Source: Rathayibacter tritici (GTDB taxonomy: Bacteria; Actinomycetota; Actinomycetes; Actinomycetales; Microbacteriaceae). From it: 64,000 nt of DNA. Shown here in pieces: positions 9,001 to 18,067 of the stretch (its first letter is position 1; the number at the start of each line of letters is the position of its first letter). The translations under genes and the position numbers were made by a program. A model generated the notes under the pieces. The model was not told the origin of the DNA and ran no database searches. It worked only from the letters and a program-made list of their open reading frames with translations. The DNA lies in assembly GCF_002932875.1 (NCBI RefSeq), contig NZ_PSWS01000057.1:1-64000 (forward strand), in the 5' to 3' direction.

Positions 9001-9464
9001 GAGCCGCTCCTCCCGCCCGCCTTCGCGAGCACCCGGATCCCGGTGATCGCGGCTGCGCGATCGACCGCTTTGATCATGTCGTAGACCGTGAGCGCGGCCA
9101 CGCTGACCGCGGTCAACGCCTCCATCTCGACTCCGGTACGCCCGGTCGTGCGCACCCGCGCCTCGATCCGCACTCGGCCGTCCTGCGGCTCCAGGTCGAT
9201 GTCGACGCCGTCCAGCGCCAGCGGGTGGCAGAGCGGGATGAGGCTCGAGGTTGCCTTCGCGCCGAGGATCCCGGCGATCCGCGCCACTCCGAGCGCCTCG
9301 CCCTTGGGCAGTTCCCCTTGCGCGAGCAGTCGTACCACGTCGGGCGACGTCTCGACGTACCCCTCGGCAACGGCGGTGCGCGCCGTCACCTCTTTCGCGC
9401 TCACGTCGACCATGTGCACAGCTCCATCGCCGCGCACATGGGTGAGCTGGTCGCTCTCAGTCAT
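8985..9464 (-). CDS. moaC: Cyclic pyranopterin monophosphate synthase
   Basis: Completes the first step of molybdenum cofactor synthesis, rearranging the MoaA product into cyclic pyranopterin monophosphate. The 159-aa protein carries HMVDVSAKEVTAR at the N-terminus, the LIPLCHPLAL motif and the GVEMEALTAVSVAALTVYDM signature followed by KAVDRAAAITGI. Length is typical. The start overlaps the end of moeA by 8 bases and the end overlaps mog, forming a compact operon read on the minus strand. Confidence 0.96.
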   Translation of the reverse strand: MTESDQLTHVRGDGAVHMVDVSAKEVTARTAVAEGYVETSPDVVRLLAQGELPKGEALGVARIAGILGAKATSSLIPLCHPLALDGVDIDLEPQDGRVRIEARVRTTGRTGVEMEALTAVSVAALTVYDMIKAVDRAAAITGIRVLAKAGGRSGSWTSE

Positions 9465-10716
9465 CGATCCTCCAGATCTCGACCGTATCGCCGGTCGCAG
9501 TGCGGTCGGTCCCCACGGGGACGTGGATGAGCACCGTCGAGCGCGCGTAGGACGCCAGCAGGTGCGAACTCGGGCCGCCGACGGGGTGCACGAGCCCCTC
9601 GTCGTCGAGGACGCCCCGGCGGATCTGGTGCAGGTGCGCGGGGGAATCGAGCGCCATACCGAGGCGAGCGCGCAGCCGCGGGCGCGCGGCCGGCACGCGA
9701 CCCGCGAGCGAGCGCAGCACGGGTCGGAGGAACACCTCGAACGACACCAGCGCGCTCACCGGATTGCCCGGCAGCGAGACCACCGGCAGGTGCAGACCGT
9801 CGGCCACGCGCACGCGGCCCAGGCCCTGCGGCCCGCCCGGCTGCATCTCGACGTGGCCGAACTCCGAACCGATCGGTCCGAGCGCGTCGCGGACGACCTC
9901 GTAGGCGCCCGCGCTGACCCCGCCCACCGTGATCACCAGATCCGCTCCGCCCGCGTGCTCCTCGAGCAGCGCCAGCAGCTCCTCCGCCCGGTCGCTCGTG
10001 CAGGCGGCCACGATCGGCAGCGCTCCCGCCTCGCGCACGGCCTCGGCCAGCAGGGCGCCGTTGGCGTCGTGGATCTGCGCGTCCGCCAGCATGGCTCCGG
10101 GGGGACGGATCTCGTTCCCGGTCGGCACCACCAGCACCCGCAGTCGCGGCAGCACCTCCACCTCGGTCAGTCCGAGGGAGGCGAGGAGCCCGAAATGGGC
10201 TGAGCGGAGGACCGTGCCGGCCGGGAGGGCGAGATCGCCTGTCCGGGCGTCGCTGCCCCGCGCACGGACGAACGTCGCCGGTTTCACCGGATGCGCGAAG
10301 GCAACGCTCCCTGCGGCTGGGAAGCGCGGCGGGTCGACGCGCTCGACGGGGACGACGGCGTCTGCGCCCTCCGGCAGGGGGGATCCGGTCATGATCGGAG
10401 TCGCGGTGCCCGGCTCGTGTCGCGGCGCGCGGTCGCCGGCCGGGATCGGCGCCGATACGGGCAGGGTGACGGGGTGCTCGAGGGTCGCCGCGTCGAGGTC
10501 TGCCGCCCGCACCGCGAAGCCGTCCATCTGGGAGTTGTCGAAGCGTGGCAGGTCGAGGGGGGATCGGACGGAGCGGGCGAGCACGCGCCGGTCGTATGCG
10601 CCGGGATCGACAGCGACGGCGGCCGGATCCAGGTCCAGCGTCTCGCGCGCACCCCGCGTCGCGAGCGGCGCGAGCAGCGCCCGCACCCGGGCGGCGTGCA
10701 GGTCGATCGAGGTCAT
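9457..10716 (-). CDS. moeA: Molybdopterin molybdenumtransferase
   Basis: Inserts molybdate into adenylylated molybdopterin. The 419-aa protein has PRFDNSQMDGFAV near the N-terminus, PVERVDPP, the VVPTGNEIRPPG segment, ITVGGVSAGAYE, and SLPGNPVSALVSFE before the C-terminal beta domain. I chose ATG 10716 (MTSIDLHAAR), which follows GAGAGGAC; the open frame extends 35 codons upstream without family similarity. First gene of the moeA-moaC-mog-moaE operon, divergent from moaA with about 90 bases between. Confidence 0.95.
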   Translation of the reverse strand: MTSIDLHAARVRALLAPLATRGARETLDLDPAAVAVDPGAYDRRVLARSVRSPLDLPRFDNSQMDGFAVRAADLDAATLEHPVTLPVSAPIPAGDRAPRHEPGTATPIMTGSPLPEGADAVVPVERVDPPRFPAAGSVAFAHPVKPATFVRARGSDARTGDLALPAGTVLRSAHFGLLASLGLTEVEVLPRLRVLVVPTGNEIRPPGAMLADAQIHDANGALLAEAVREAGALPIVAACTSDRAEELLALLEEHAGGADLVITVGGVSAGAYEVVRDALGPIGSEFGHVEMQPGGPQGLGRVRVADGLHLPVVSLPGNPVSALVSFEVFLRPVLRSLAGRVPAARPRLRARLGMALDSPAHLHQIRRGVLDDEGLVHPVGGPSSHLLASYARSTVLIHVPVGTDRTATGDTVEIWRIDD

Positions 10717-10808
10717 CGGGTCCTCTCGCGAGTGGTGGTTCCCGACCGGCGGCGGGACCGAGTCCATCTTGCCGGGTCGCGCCCGGTTCCGCGGCGTAGT
10801 GTGAGCAA

Positions 10809-11891
10809 ATGAGTACAGCACTGGGGATCCCCGGCTTCCGGCCCCGACAGCGCAGCGCCGTCCTCCCGGCAGAGCGCCCGGCGACTCCGCTCCTCCTGGA
10901 CAGCTACGGCCGCGTCGCCGACGATCTGCGGATCTCGCTCACCGACAAGTGCAACCTGCGCTGCACCTACTGCATGCCCGCCGAGGGCCTGCCGTTCCAA
11001 CCGCCGGCGTCGCTGCTCAGCCGCGACGAGATCCTCCGCTTGGCCCGCATCGCCGTGGAGCAGTTCGGCGTCCGCCAGATCCGTTTCACCGGCGGGGAGC
11101 CGCTGCTGCGGAAGGATCTCGTCGACATCATCCGCGACGTCGCCTCCCTCGATCCGCGGCCCGAGATCTCACTCACCACGAACGCCATCGGACTCTCGGG
11201 GCGGGCGGTGGCGCTTGCCGAGGCGGGTCTGAACCGGGTCAACGTCTCGCTCGACTCGATCTGCGCCGAGACCTTCGCGAAGGTCACCCGGCGTCCCTTC
11301 CTCGACCGGGTGCTCGCCGGCATCGACGCGCTCGGGCCCGCCGGCCTGGAGCAGACCAAGATCAATGCGGTGCTGCTGCCCGGGATCAACGACCACGAGG
11401 CTCCGGAGCTGCTCGCCTGGGCTCTCGCCGGAGGCCACCAGCTCCGCTTCATCGAGCAGATGGCCCTCGACGCCGACCACGGCTGGGACCGGGCGACAAT
11501 GATCACCGCCGCGGACATCCGCGCTCGTGTCTCGGAGCGCTTCGCGCTCAGCCCGCACGCAGCGCCGCGCGACGGGGCGCCCGCCGAGCTCTTCGACGTG
11601 CGCGAGGTCGGCGGCACCGAGGTCCTCGGGCAGGTGGGGATCATCGCCTCCGTGACCGAGAACTTCTGCGGCGACTGCCGCCGCACCCGGCTCACCGCCG
11701 AGGGGGGCGTCCGAAGCTGCCTGTTCTCGAACGAGGAGACCGATCTGCTCGGCCCGATGCGCGCGGGTGCCGACGACCACGAGGTCGCCCAGCTGTGGCG
11801 CGGCGCGATGTGGGCCAAGCCCGCGGGACACGAGATGAACCGGGCCGGTTTCGTCCAGCCCGAACGCACGATGAGCGCGATCGGCGGATGA
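10809..11891 (+). CDS. moaA: GTP 3',8-cyclase
   Basis: Radical SAM enzyme that starts molybdenum cofactor synthesis from GTP. The N-terminal cluster motif has cysteines 48, 52 and 55 (TDKCNLRCTYCMP); FTGGEPLLRKD is the SAM-binding GGE motif; the second cluster is formed by CGDCRRTRL and RSCLF near residues 287-304. The C-terminus ends SAIGG, matching the GG tail this family needs. TAGTGT at 10797-10802 lies exactly six bases before ATG 10809, so the mRNA is probably leaderless. The stop overlaps the moaD start. Confidence 0.97.
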   Translation: MSTALGIPGFRPRQRSAVLPAERPATPLLLDSYGRVADDLRISLTDKCNLRCTYCMPAEGLPFQPPASLLSRDEILRLARIAVEQFGVRQIRFTGGEPLLRKDLVDIIRDVASLDPRPEISLTTNAIGLSGRAVALAEAGLNRVNVSLDSICAETFAKVTRRPFLDRVLAGIDALGPAGLEQTKINAVLLPGINDHEAPELLAWALAGGHQLRFIEQMALDADHGWDRATMITAADIRARVSERFALSPHAAPRDGAPAELFDVREVGGTEVLGQVGIIASVTENFCGDCRRTRLTAEGGVRSCLFSNEETDLLGPMRAGADDHEVAQLWRGAMWAKPAGHEMNRAGFVQPERTMSAIGG

Positions 11892-12130
11892 GCGTGCGGG
11901 TCCGCTACTTCGCGGCGGCGAAGGCCGCCCTCGGCCGCGGCTCCGACGAGCTCACCGGCGTCGAGGACCTGGGCGCGCTCGAAGCGCGACTCGTCGCCTC
12001 CGCGCCCGACGCCGCTCCCGTGCTCGCGCGCTGCACGTTCCTCATCGGCGGCGTCTCGACGACTGACCGGGCGACCGCGCTGCCGGCGGACGCCACCGTC
12101 GACGTGCTGCCGCCTTTCGCCGGCGGCTGA
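11888..12130 (+). CDS. moaD: Molybdopterin synthase sulfur-carrier subunit
   Basis: Small ubiquitin-like protein that carries the thiocarboxylate sulfur used by MoaE. It has 80 residues, begins MSVRVRYFAAAKAALG and ends in the required Gly-Gly (VDVLPPFAGG). ATG 11888 overlaps the moaA stop (ATGA). Its activating enzyme would be the MoeB-like protein encoded convergently 26 bases downstream. Confidence 0.93.
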   Translation: MSVRVRYFAAAKAALGRGSDELTGVEDLGALEARLVASAPDAAPVLARCTFLIGGVSTTDRATALPADATVDVLPPFAGG

Positions 12131-12156
12131 CCCGGTCCTTCGGCGTTCTGCTCGAC

Positions 12157-13287
12157 TCAGGCGTCCCAGCCGCCCATGCCTCCCACGAGCGAGTCGACCG
12201 CGACCCCCGCTTCGGCCGCACGCTCCGCGGCCAGTCGTGAGCGGACGCCCGATGCGCAGTACAGGACCAGCGGGCCAGCGGGCAGCGCCCGCGGGTCGAA
12301 GCGGGACATCGGCATCCGTATCGCGCCCGGGACTGCCACCGAGCGGTTCTCGTGATCCTCCCGCAGGTCGACCACTGTCGGAGGCCGAGGTCCCGATAAC
12401 CGCTCGCGCAGGTGCAGCGCCGTGACCGTGCCCGGCGTCGCCCGCAACTCAGCGATCGGAGGAACGCTCCGCGCCAATGCCAGCTCAGTCCACGACCCGT
12501 CCAGCGCGTCGTGCAGGAGCACCCGCCCGAACAACGGTGTTCCGACTCCGGTCACCAGCTTCACCACCTCGGCCGCCATCGCCGAGCCGATCGTCGCGCA
12601 CAGTGCCCCGAGCACTCCGACGCTGGCACAGCTGTCCGCCGCGTCCTGGGCCTGGGGATGGAGGGCGCGCAGCGTGACTCCTCCGCCCGGCGCCTGCGCC
12701 CAGAACGTCGAGAGCTGCCCGTCGAAGCCCAGTGCTGATCCCCAGACATGCGGCACCCCGGCCCGAGTCGTCGCGTCGGAGGCGAGGTAGCGGGCGCCGA
12801 AAGTGTCGAAGCCGTCGACCACGACGTCCCAGTCCGCGACCAGCTCGTCGGCGCTGGCCGAGGTGAACGCGACGGGGAACGCCCGCGCATCGATGTCGGG
12901 GGAGAGCCGCCGCGCGGTCGCCGCCGCCGACTCGGCCTTCGACACGCCGATCGCAGAGTCGTCGTGCGCCGTCTGCCGCGCCAGGTTCGAGAGTTCGACC
13001 ACATCTGCATCGACGATCCCCAGCCGTCCGATGCCCGCCGCGGCGAGCGCCGTGATCACGGGAGAGCCGATCCCGCCCGCGCCGAGCACGAGCACACGCG
13101 CGTTGCGCAGCCGCCGCTGTCCGTCCTCGCCCATCGGGGAGAGGCGGATCTGCCGCGCGAATCGCTCGCGCTCGGCGTCCGTCAGCGGGGGTCCGGGCCG
13201 CACCGGCACTGGCGCGGTCCGCGTCTGGGCGAGACGTCGCTGCGGGTCAAGAGCTCGGATCACCTCTCCAGTGTGCACGTCCAGCAC
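12157..13287 (-). CDS. moeB: MoeB/ThiF-type adenylyltransferase with C-terminal rhodanese domain
   Basis: Adenylates the C-terminus of MoaD (or ThiS) and probably transfers sulfur to it. Residues about 35-270 form the ThiF fold with GAGGIGSPV for ATP binding and DSCASVGVLG, where the cysteine aligns with the family's reactive site. Residues about 285-376 are a rhodanese domain with CASGVRSRLA as the active-site loop. Both CxxC pairs that bind zinc in most MoeB proteins appear to be absent (see findings). The GTG at 13287 is the first plausible start; GTG codons a few residues later are alternatives. The gene is convergent with moaA-moaD. Confidence 0.88.
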   Translation of the reverse strand: MLDVHTGEVIRALDPQRRLAQTRTAPVPVRPGPPLTDAERERFARQIRLSPMGEDGQRRLRNARVLVLGAGGIGSPVITALAAAGIGRLGIVDADVVELSNLARQTAHDDSAIGVSKAESAAATARRLSPDIDARAFPVAFTSASADELVADWDVVVDGFDTFGARYLASDATTRAGVPHVWGSALGFDGQLSTFWAQAPGGGVTLRALHPQAQDAADSCASVGVLGALCATIGSAMAAEVVKLVTGVGTPLFGRVLLHDALDGSWTELALARSVPPIAELRATPGTVTALHLRERLSGPRPPTVVDLREDHENRSVAVPGAIRMPMSRFDPRALPAGPLVLYCASGVRSRLAAERAAEAGVAVDSLVGGMGGWDA

Positions 13288-13463
13288 CGGTCGCCGGGGT
13301 CGCCGGTCCCGTCTCTCAGCCCGTCGTGGGAGCCTGCCGCAAGATGAACCGAGGTCGAGAACGCCCCTTTCTCCGCCTTCTCAGCCTCGGTCGCGGACAC
13401 AGCGGCCTCCTGCCACCCCATCGACTACCGTGGGAGCGTTGTGGACGGGAGCGAGGCGGCCGG

Positions 13464-16400
13464 GTGTACCTGAAAAGCCTGACCCTCAAGGGATTCAAGT
13501 CCTTCGCTCAGCCGACCACGTTCGCCTTCGAGCCGGGGGTCACCTGCGTCGTCGGCCCGAACGGCTCGGGTAAGAGCAACGTCGTCGACGCGCTTGCCTG
13601 GGTGATGGGGGAGCAGGGCGCGAAGACCCTCCGCGGCGGCACGATGGAGGACGTCATCTTCGCAGGCACCTCCACCCGCGGACCCCTCGGCCGGGCCGAG
13701 GTGGCGCTGACCATCGACAACTCCGACGGCGCGCTCCCCATCGAGTACACCGAGGTGACGATCAGCCGCACCCTGTTCCGCAACGGCGGCAGCGAGTACG
13801 CGATCAACGGTCGCGGTTGCCGACTGCTCGATGTGCAGGAGCTGCTGAGCGACTCCGGTCTCGGCCGGGAGATGCACGTGATCGTCGGGCAGGGCCAGCT
13901 CGATGCGGTGTTGCGCGCCACCCCGGAGGAGCGGCGCGGCTTCATCGAGGAGGCGGCCGGCATCCTCAAGCACCGCCGCCGCAAGGAGAAGACGCTCCGC
14001 AAGCTCGAGGCGATGCAGGCGAACCTGACGCGCCTCTCCGACCTCGCCGGCGAGATCCGCCGCCAGCTCAAGCCCCTTGGGCGCCAGGCCGAGGTCGCGC
14101 GGCAGGCGCAGACTATCGCCGCCGTGGTCCGCGACGCCCGGGCGCGGCTGCTCGCCGACGACGTGGTCGGCCTCCGCAACGCTCTGGACGGCTTCGCCCG
14201 CTCCGAGAGCGAGCGGCACAGCGAGCGGGTGGTGCTGCACCAGCGGCTCGAGCAGGCCACGCTCCGACGCGCGCGGATCGAAGCGGAGGTGGTCGGCGAC
14301 GCGGTCGACGACGCGCGACGGACCGCGTTCGAGCTCGAGTCGGTGCAGGAGAGGCTCCGCAACCTGTCGGCGCTCGCCGGACAGCGCCTCGCGATGCTCG
14401 AGCTGGAGTCCGAGCAGCCGCAGATCCAGCCGCGTGTCACGCCGGTGCAGGTGGAGGAGGCGCGAGTCGAGCTGGAGCGCCTGCGGCAGGGGGTCCTCGA
14501 CGCGGAGCTCGCCTGGGTGCAGGCGCAGCACGCGACACTCACCGCCCGCTCCGCCCTCGACGCCGTCGATGAGGAGATCGCCGCCCGAGCGGCCCTTGTG
14601 TCGCGCTACGACCTCGACCTCTCCACGCTGGCGGGGCGCGCCGACACCGCGGCCTCGCGCCTCGCCTCCGTCCGCGGTGAGGTGCTGCGCGCGCAGAACA
14701 CGCTCGATTCCGCCGGTGCGCGTCGGGATGCGGCGCGCCGCGCGCTGGACGCCCTGGAGGTCGAGCTGGGCGATGCGGACCGCGGGCCCGACGGCACCCT
14801 CGACGAGGGCTACGAACTCGCCCAGTCCGCGGTCTCGGCCGCCGAGAGCGAGATCGAACGGCTGCGCGAGGAACTGCACGCCCTGGAGCGCGAGCGCGAG
14901 GCCCTCGCCGCTCGCACCGGAGCGCTCTCACTCGCGCTCGACGTCTCCGACGGCTCGGCCGAGCTGATGGCGGCGCGGATCGACGGGGTGCACGGGCGCG
15001 TCGCCGAGCGGATCCAGGTGCGGCCGGGTGCCGAGGCCGCCCTCGCCGCCGCCCTCGGGGCCGTCGCCGACGCCGTGCTCGTCGACTCGACCGCCCGCGC
15101 CGATGCTGCTCTGGACGCTGCCCTGGACCGCGACCTCGGTCGGGTCGAGCTGCTGGTCGCCGACTCGGCCCGCCCGCCGCTCGAACTCGCCGTGCCCGAG
15201 GGAGCTGTCCGCGCGGCCGAACTCGTGACCGCGCCGCCCGGCGTCCTCTCGCTCCTGGAGCGCGTGCTCGTGGTCGAGGATCTCGCCGTCGCGCGTCGGC
15301 TGCGTGCGAAGGTCGACCCCGGCGTCGTCCTCGTCACTCGCGACGGCGCCACCGTCTCGGACGCCGTGCAGAGCGCCGGGGCCGGCGGGCAGCGCAGCCG
15401 CATCGAGCTCATCTCCGAGCGCGACTCAGCGGCGGCCCGTCTGAAAGAGGTGGAGGGCGGGATCAATCGCCTCCGCTTCGAGCTGGCCGAGCAGACCGGC
15501 GCCCTCCGCGGTGCGAAGGAGCAGTCCGCGATCGCCCTCGCCGCCCTCCGAGAGCACGATGCCGCCCGTGCCGCGCACACCGAGCGGCTCGGCCGCGTGC
15601 GCGCCCAGCTCGAGGCGGCGACCGCGGAGCACGGCCGCGGCGTGAGCGCCCTGGCCGTCGCCTCCGATCGGGTCGGCGATGCCGAACGGGCTGCCGGTGA
15701 CGCGAAGGCCGCCCTCGACGCTGCCCGTGCCCGGCCCCGGCCGGTCCTCGACGCGAGCGCCCGCGACGGGCTCCAGCGCGAGGTCGACGCCGCCCGAGAG
15801 CACGAGATCGAGACCCGCCTGGGCGTGGAGACCGCGAAGGAGCGGGTGCGGGCCGAGCAGTCCCGCGGCGAGTCGCTGGCGCGTCAGCTGGCCGCCGATC
15901 GGGCCGCCGCCGACGAGGCGGCCCGGCGCGCCGTGATCCGCCGCCGTCAACGCGACGCGGCGGCCGAGGTGACCGCCGCGCTCCCCGCCGTCCTCGCCTC
16001 CGTGGACCGCTCGGTACAGCAGGCGCGTGCCGAGCTCGTCACGGCCGAGGCCGCCCGGTCGCAGCAGAACGCCGAGCTGCAGGTTGTGCGCCGCGAGGAG
16101 GGGACCCTGCGCGACCGGCTCCAGTCGGTCACCGAGAGCGTGCACGGCCTGGAGCTGCAGATCTATGAGAAGCGGTTGCAGCTCACCGGGCTCCTCGAGC
16201 GAGCGGGCTCCGAACTCGGACTCACTGAGGACGTGCTCGTGGCGGAGTACGGTCCCGGCGTCGGCGTCCCCGATGAGACAGGCGAGCAGGAGGAGCCGCG
16301 GCCGTACGTCCGCGACGATCAGCGGCGGCGTCTGGCCAAGGCCGAAAAACAGCTCGCGCAGCTGGGCCGCGTGAATCCGCTCGCCCTGGAGGAGTTCGCC

Positions 16401-16967
16401 GCGCTGGAGCAGCGGCACGCCTTCCTGACCGAGCAGCTCGCCGACCTCACCGGCACCCGGCGCGACCTGCTCACCATCATCGAGGAGCTCGATGAGACGA
16501 TGCAGACCGTCTTCGCCTCCGCCTTCGAAGACACGCAGGCGGCATTCGCGGACGTCTTCCCCGTCCTCTTCCCGGGCGGCACGGGCAGCATCCGCCTGAC
16601 CGACCCGGAGAATCTGCTCACCACCGGCATCGAGGTCGCGGTGCGACCCGCGGGCAAGAAGATCGAGCGGCTCTCGCTGCTCTCGGGCGGTGAGCGCTCG
16701 CTCGCGGCGGTGGCGTTCATGGTCGCGATCTTCACGTCTCGGCCGAGCCCGTTCTACATCATGGACGAGGTGGAGGCTGCGCTCGACGACGCGAACCTCG
16801 GCCGACTGCTGAGTATCTTCGAGGGACTGCGCGCCTCCAGCCAGCTGATCGTCATCACGCATCAGAAGCGGACGATGGAGATCGCGGACGCCCTCTACGG
16901 TGTCTCGATGCGGCAGGACGGCGTCTCGGCCGTCGTCGGCCAGCGCGTCGCGGCGCCCCCTGCCTGA
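13464..16967 (+). CDS. smc: Chromosome segregation SMC ATPase
   Basis: Condensin subunit that organises and segregates the chromosome with ScpA and ScpB. The 1167-aa protein has Walker A GPNGSGKSN at residues 31-39, long alanine/arginine/glutamate-rich coiled coils, a hinge around residues 500-640 (VHGRVAERIQVRPG), the ABC signature LSGGERSLAAVAF near 1072 and Walker B FYIMDEVEAAL near 1096. I chose GTG 13464 because the conserved N-terminus VYLKSLTLKGFKSF begins there; the open frame extends upstream without similarity. TACCGT at 13426-13431 may be a -10 box. ftsY follows, as is usual in actinobacteria. Confidence 0.97.
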   Translation: MYLKSLTLKGFKSFAQPTTFAFEPGVTCVVGPNGSGKSNVVDALAWVMGEQGAKTLRGGTMEDVIFAGTSTRGPLGRAEVALTIDNSDGALPIEYTEVTISRTLFRNGGSEYAINGRGCRLLDVQELLSDSGLGREMHVIVGQGQLDAVLRATPEERRGFIEEAAGILKHRRRKEKTLRKLEAMQANLTRLSDLAGEIRRQLKPLGRQAEVARQAQTIAAVVRDARARLLADDVVGLRNALDGFARSESERHSERVVLHQRLEQATLRRARIEAEVVGDAVDDARRTAFELESVQERLRNLSALAGQRLAMLELESEQPQIQPRVTPVQVEEARVELERLRQGVLDAELAWVQAQHATLTARSALDAVDEEIAARAALVSRYDLDLSTLAGRADTAASRLASVRGEVLRAQNTLDSAGARRDAARRALDALEVELGDADRGPDGTLDEGYELAQSAVSAAESEIERLREELHALEREREALAARTGALSLALDVSDGSAELMAARIDGVHGRVAERIQVRPGAEAALAAALGAVADAVLVDSTARADAALDAALDRDLGRVELLVADSARPPLELAVPEGAVRAAELVTAPPGVLSLLERVLVVEDLAVARRLRAKVDPGVVLVTRDGATVSDAVQSAGAGGQRSRIELISERDSAAARLKEVEGGINRLRFELAEQTGALRGAKEQSAIALAALREHDAARAAHTERLGRVRAQLEAATAEHGRGVSALAVASDRVGDAERAAGDAKAALDAARARPRPVLDASARDGLQREVDAAREHEIETRLGVETAKERVRAEQSRGESLARQLAADRAAADEAARRAVIRRRQRDAAAEVTAALPAVLASVDRSVQQARAELVTAEAARSQQNAELQVVRREEGTLRDRLQSVTESVHGLELQIYEKRLQLTGLLERAGSELGLTEDVLVAEYGPGVGVPDETGEQEEPRPYVRDDQRRRLAKAEKQLAQLGRVNPLALEEFAALEQRHAFLTEQLADLTGTRRDLLTIIEELDETMQTVFASAFEDTQAAFADVFPVLFPGGTGSIRLTDPENLLTTGIEVAVRPAGKKIERLSLLSGGERSLAAVAFMVAIFTSRPSPFYIMDEVEAALDDANLGRLLSIFEGLRASSQLIVITHQKRTMEIADALYGVSMRQDGVSAVVGQRVAAPPA

Positions 16968-16993
16968 GCGGCGCGCCCTCCTCCGCCACCCCC

Positions 16994-17116
16994 GTGCGAT
17001 TCGCAGGAACCCGTGCGATTCGCAGGAACCCGTGCGATTCGCAGGGGATGCTCGCGAGAGAGCGCGATCCTCCGCCTGATTCGCCGCAGACGGGCCCTCG
17101 ATCCTGCACATCGCAC
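16994..17116. repeat. Array-like intergenic repeat, copy 2
   Basis: Three exact copies of GTGCGATTCGCAGG at 16994-17007, 17013-17026 and 17032-17045, with a 19-base period. The third is followed by GGATGC, as in copy 1. The closing reversed unit CCTGCACATCGCAC lies at 17103-17116 and is followed by CTCGGCAGCC. Each unit contains the dyad TGCGA-T-TCGCA. The element fills most of the smc-ftsY spacer and stops just short of the ftsY promoter. Confidence 0.85.
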
Positions 17117-17157
17117 CTCGGCAGCCCGCGCTGCCCCCCCGCCGGTAGCCTGGACGC

Positions 17158-18033
17158 ATGGCAGAACGCACCTCCTGGTCGCTCGGTCGCGCACTGCGCG
17201 GCCTGTTCGAGAAGCGCACGATCGACGACCAGACCTGGGACGACCTCGAGACGGCGCTGATCACCGCCGATTTCGGCCCCGACATCACTGAGGAGATCGT
17301 CGACGACCTCCGCGCCAAGGTCGCCCGCTACTCCACCACCGACCCGCGCGACCTGCAGCGGATGCTCCGCGAGTCGCTCGAGGAGCGCCTGTCGAAGTAC
17401 GACACGACCCTCAAGCTCAGCGAGCGCCCCGCCGTGATCCTCGTGGTCGGCGTGAACGGCGTCGGCAAGACCACCACCATCGGTAAGTTCGCCAAGTTCC
17501 TGCGTAACTACGGCCGCAGTGTCGTGGTCGGCGCCGCGGACACCTTCCGCGCCGCCGCCGTCGACCAGCTCGCCACCTGGGCCCAGCGCGCCGACGCACA
17601 GATCGTCCGCCCGCAGCAGGAGCGACAGGATCCCGCATCCGTCGCCTTCCAGACCGTGCAGTTCGCGAAGGACACCGGAGTGGAGATGGTCATCATCGAT
17701 ACGGCCGGCCGCCTGCACACCAAGGGCGGCCTGATGGACGAGCTCACCAAGATCAAGCGCGTCATCGAGAAGCAGGCGCCGATTTCCGAGATCCTGCTCG
17801 TGCTCGACGCGACCACCGGTCAGAACGGTCTGAGCCAGGCGGAGGCGTTCATCGAGCACGCCGGCGTCACCGGCCTGGTCATCACCAAGCTCGACGGCTC
17901 AGCAAAGGGCGGTTTCGTGCTGGCGGTGCAGGAGAAGACCGGCATTCCGATCAAGCTCGTCGGCCAGGGCGAGGGCATCGGCGATCTCACCGGCTTCACG
18001 CCCCACGTCTTCGCCCAGCAGCTGGTCAGCTGA
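17158..18033 (+). CDS. ftsY: Signal recognition particle receptor FtsY
   Basis: GTPase receptor that docks SRP-ribosome complexes at the membrane. The N domain occupies residues 1-90 and lacks the long acidic extension seen in Escherichia coli. The G domain shows GVNGVGKTTT (98-107), AADTFRAAAVDQL, DTAGRLHTK, TKLDGSAKGG and the closing GQGEGIGDLTGF. Length 291 aa fits the short form. TAGCCT at 17146-17151 sits six bases before ATG 17158, so the transcript is probably leaderless. Its partner Ffh is encoded 1.9 kb downstream. Confidence 0.97.
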   Translation: MAERTSWSLGRALRGLFEKRTIDDQTWDDLETALITADFGPDITEEIVDDLRAKVARYSTTDPRDLQRMLRESLEERLSKYDTTLKLSERPAVILVVGVNGVGKTTTIGKFAKFLRNYGRSVVVGAADTFRAAAVDQLATWAQRADAQIVRPQQERQDPASVAFQTVQFAKDTGVEMVIIDTAGRLHTKGGLMDELTKIKRVIEKQAPISEILLVLDATTGQNGLSQAEAFIEHAGVTGLVITKLDGSAKGGFVLAVQEKTGIPIKLVGQGEGIGDLTGFTPHVFAQQLVS

Positions 18034-18067
18034 GCCAGTCTGCGGGACATCGCCGCGCCGCTGACTG

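Noticed and set aside
10717-10808. A molybdenum-cofactor riboswitch between moeA and moaA
   Set aside because: The spacer is only 92 bases, and moaA appears leaderless, leaving no room for a structured leader.
13326-13463. A longer N-terminus for SMC
   Set aside because: The 46 extra residues are basic low-complexity and the conserved SMC start begins at GTG 13464.
16994-17045. Three identical short direct repeats as a possible CRISPR array
   Set aside because: The repeat is 14 bases with five-base gaps, far too short for spacers, and no cas gene is present.
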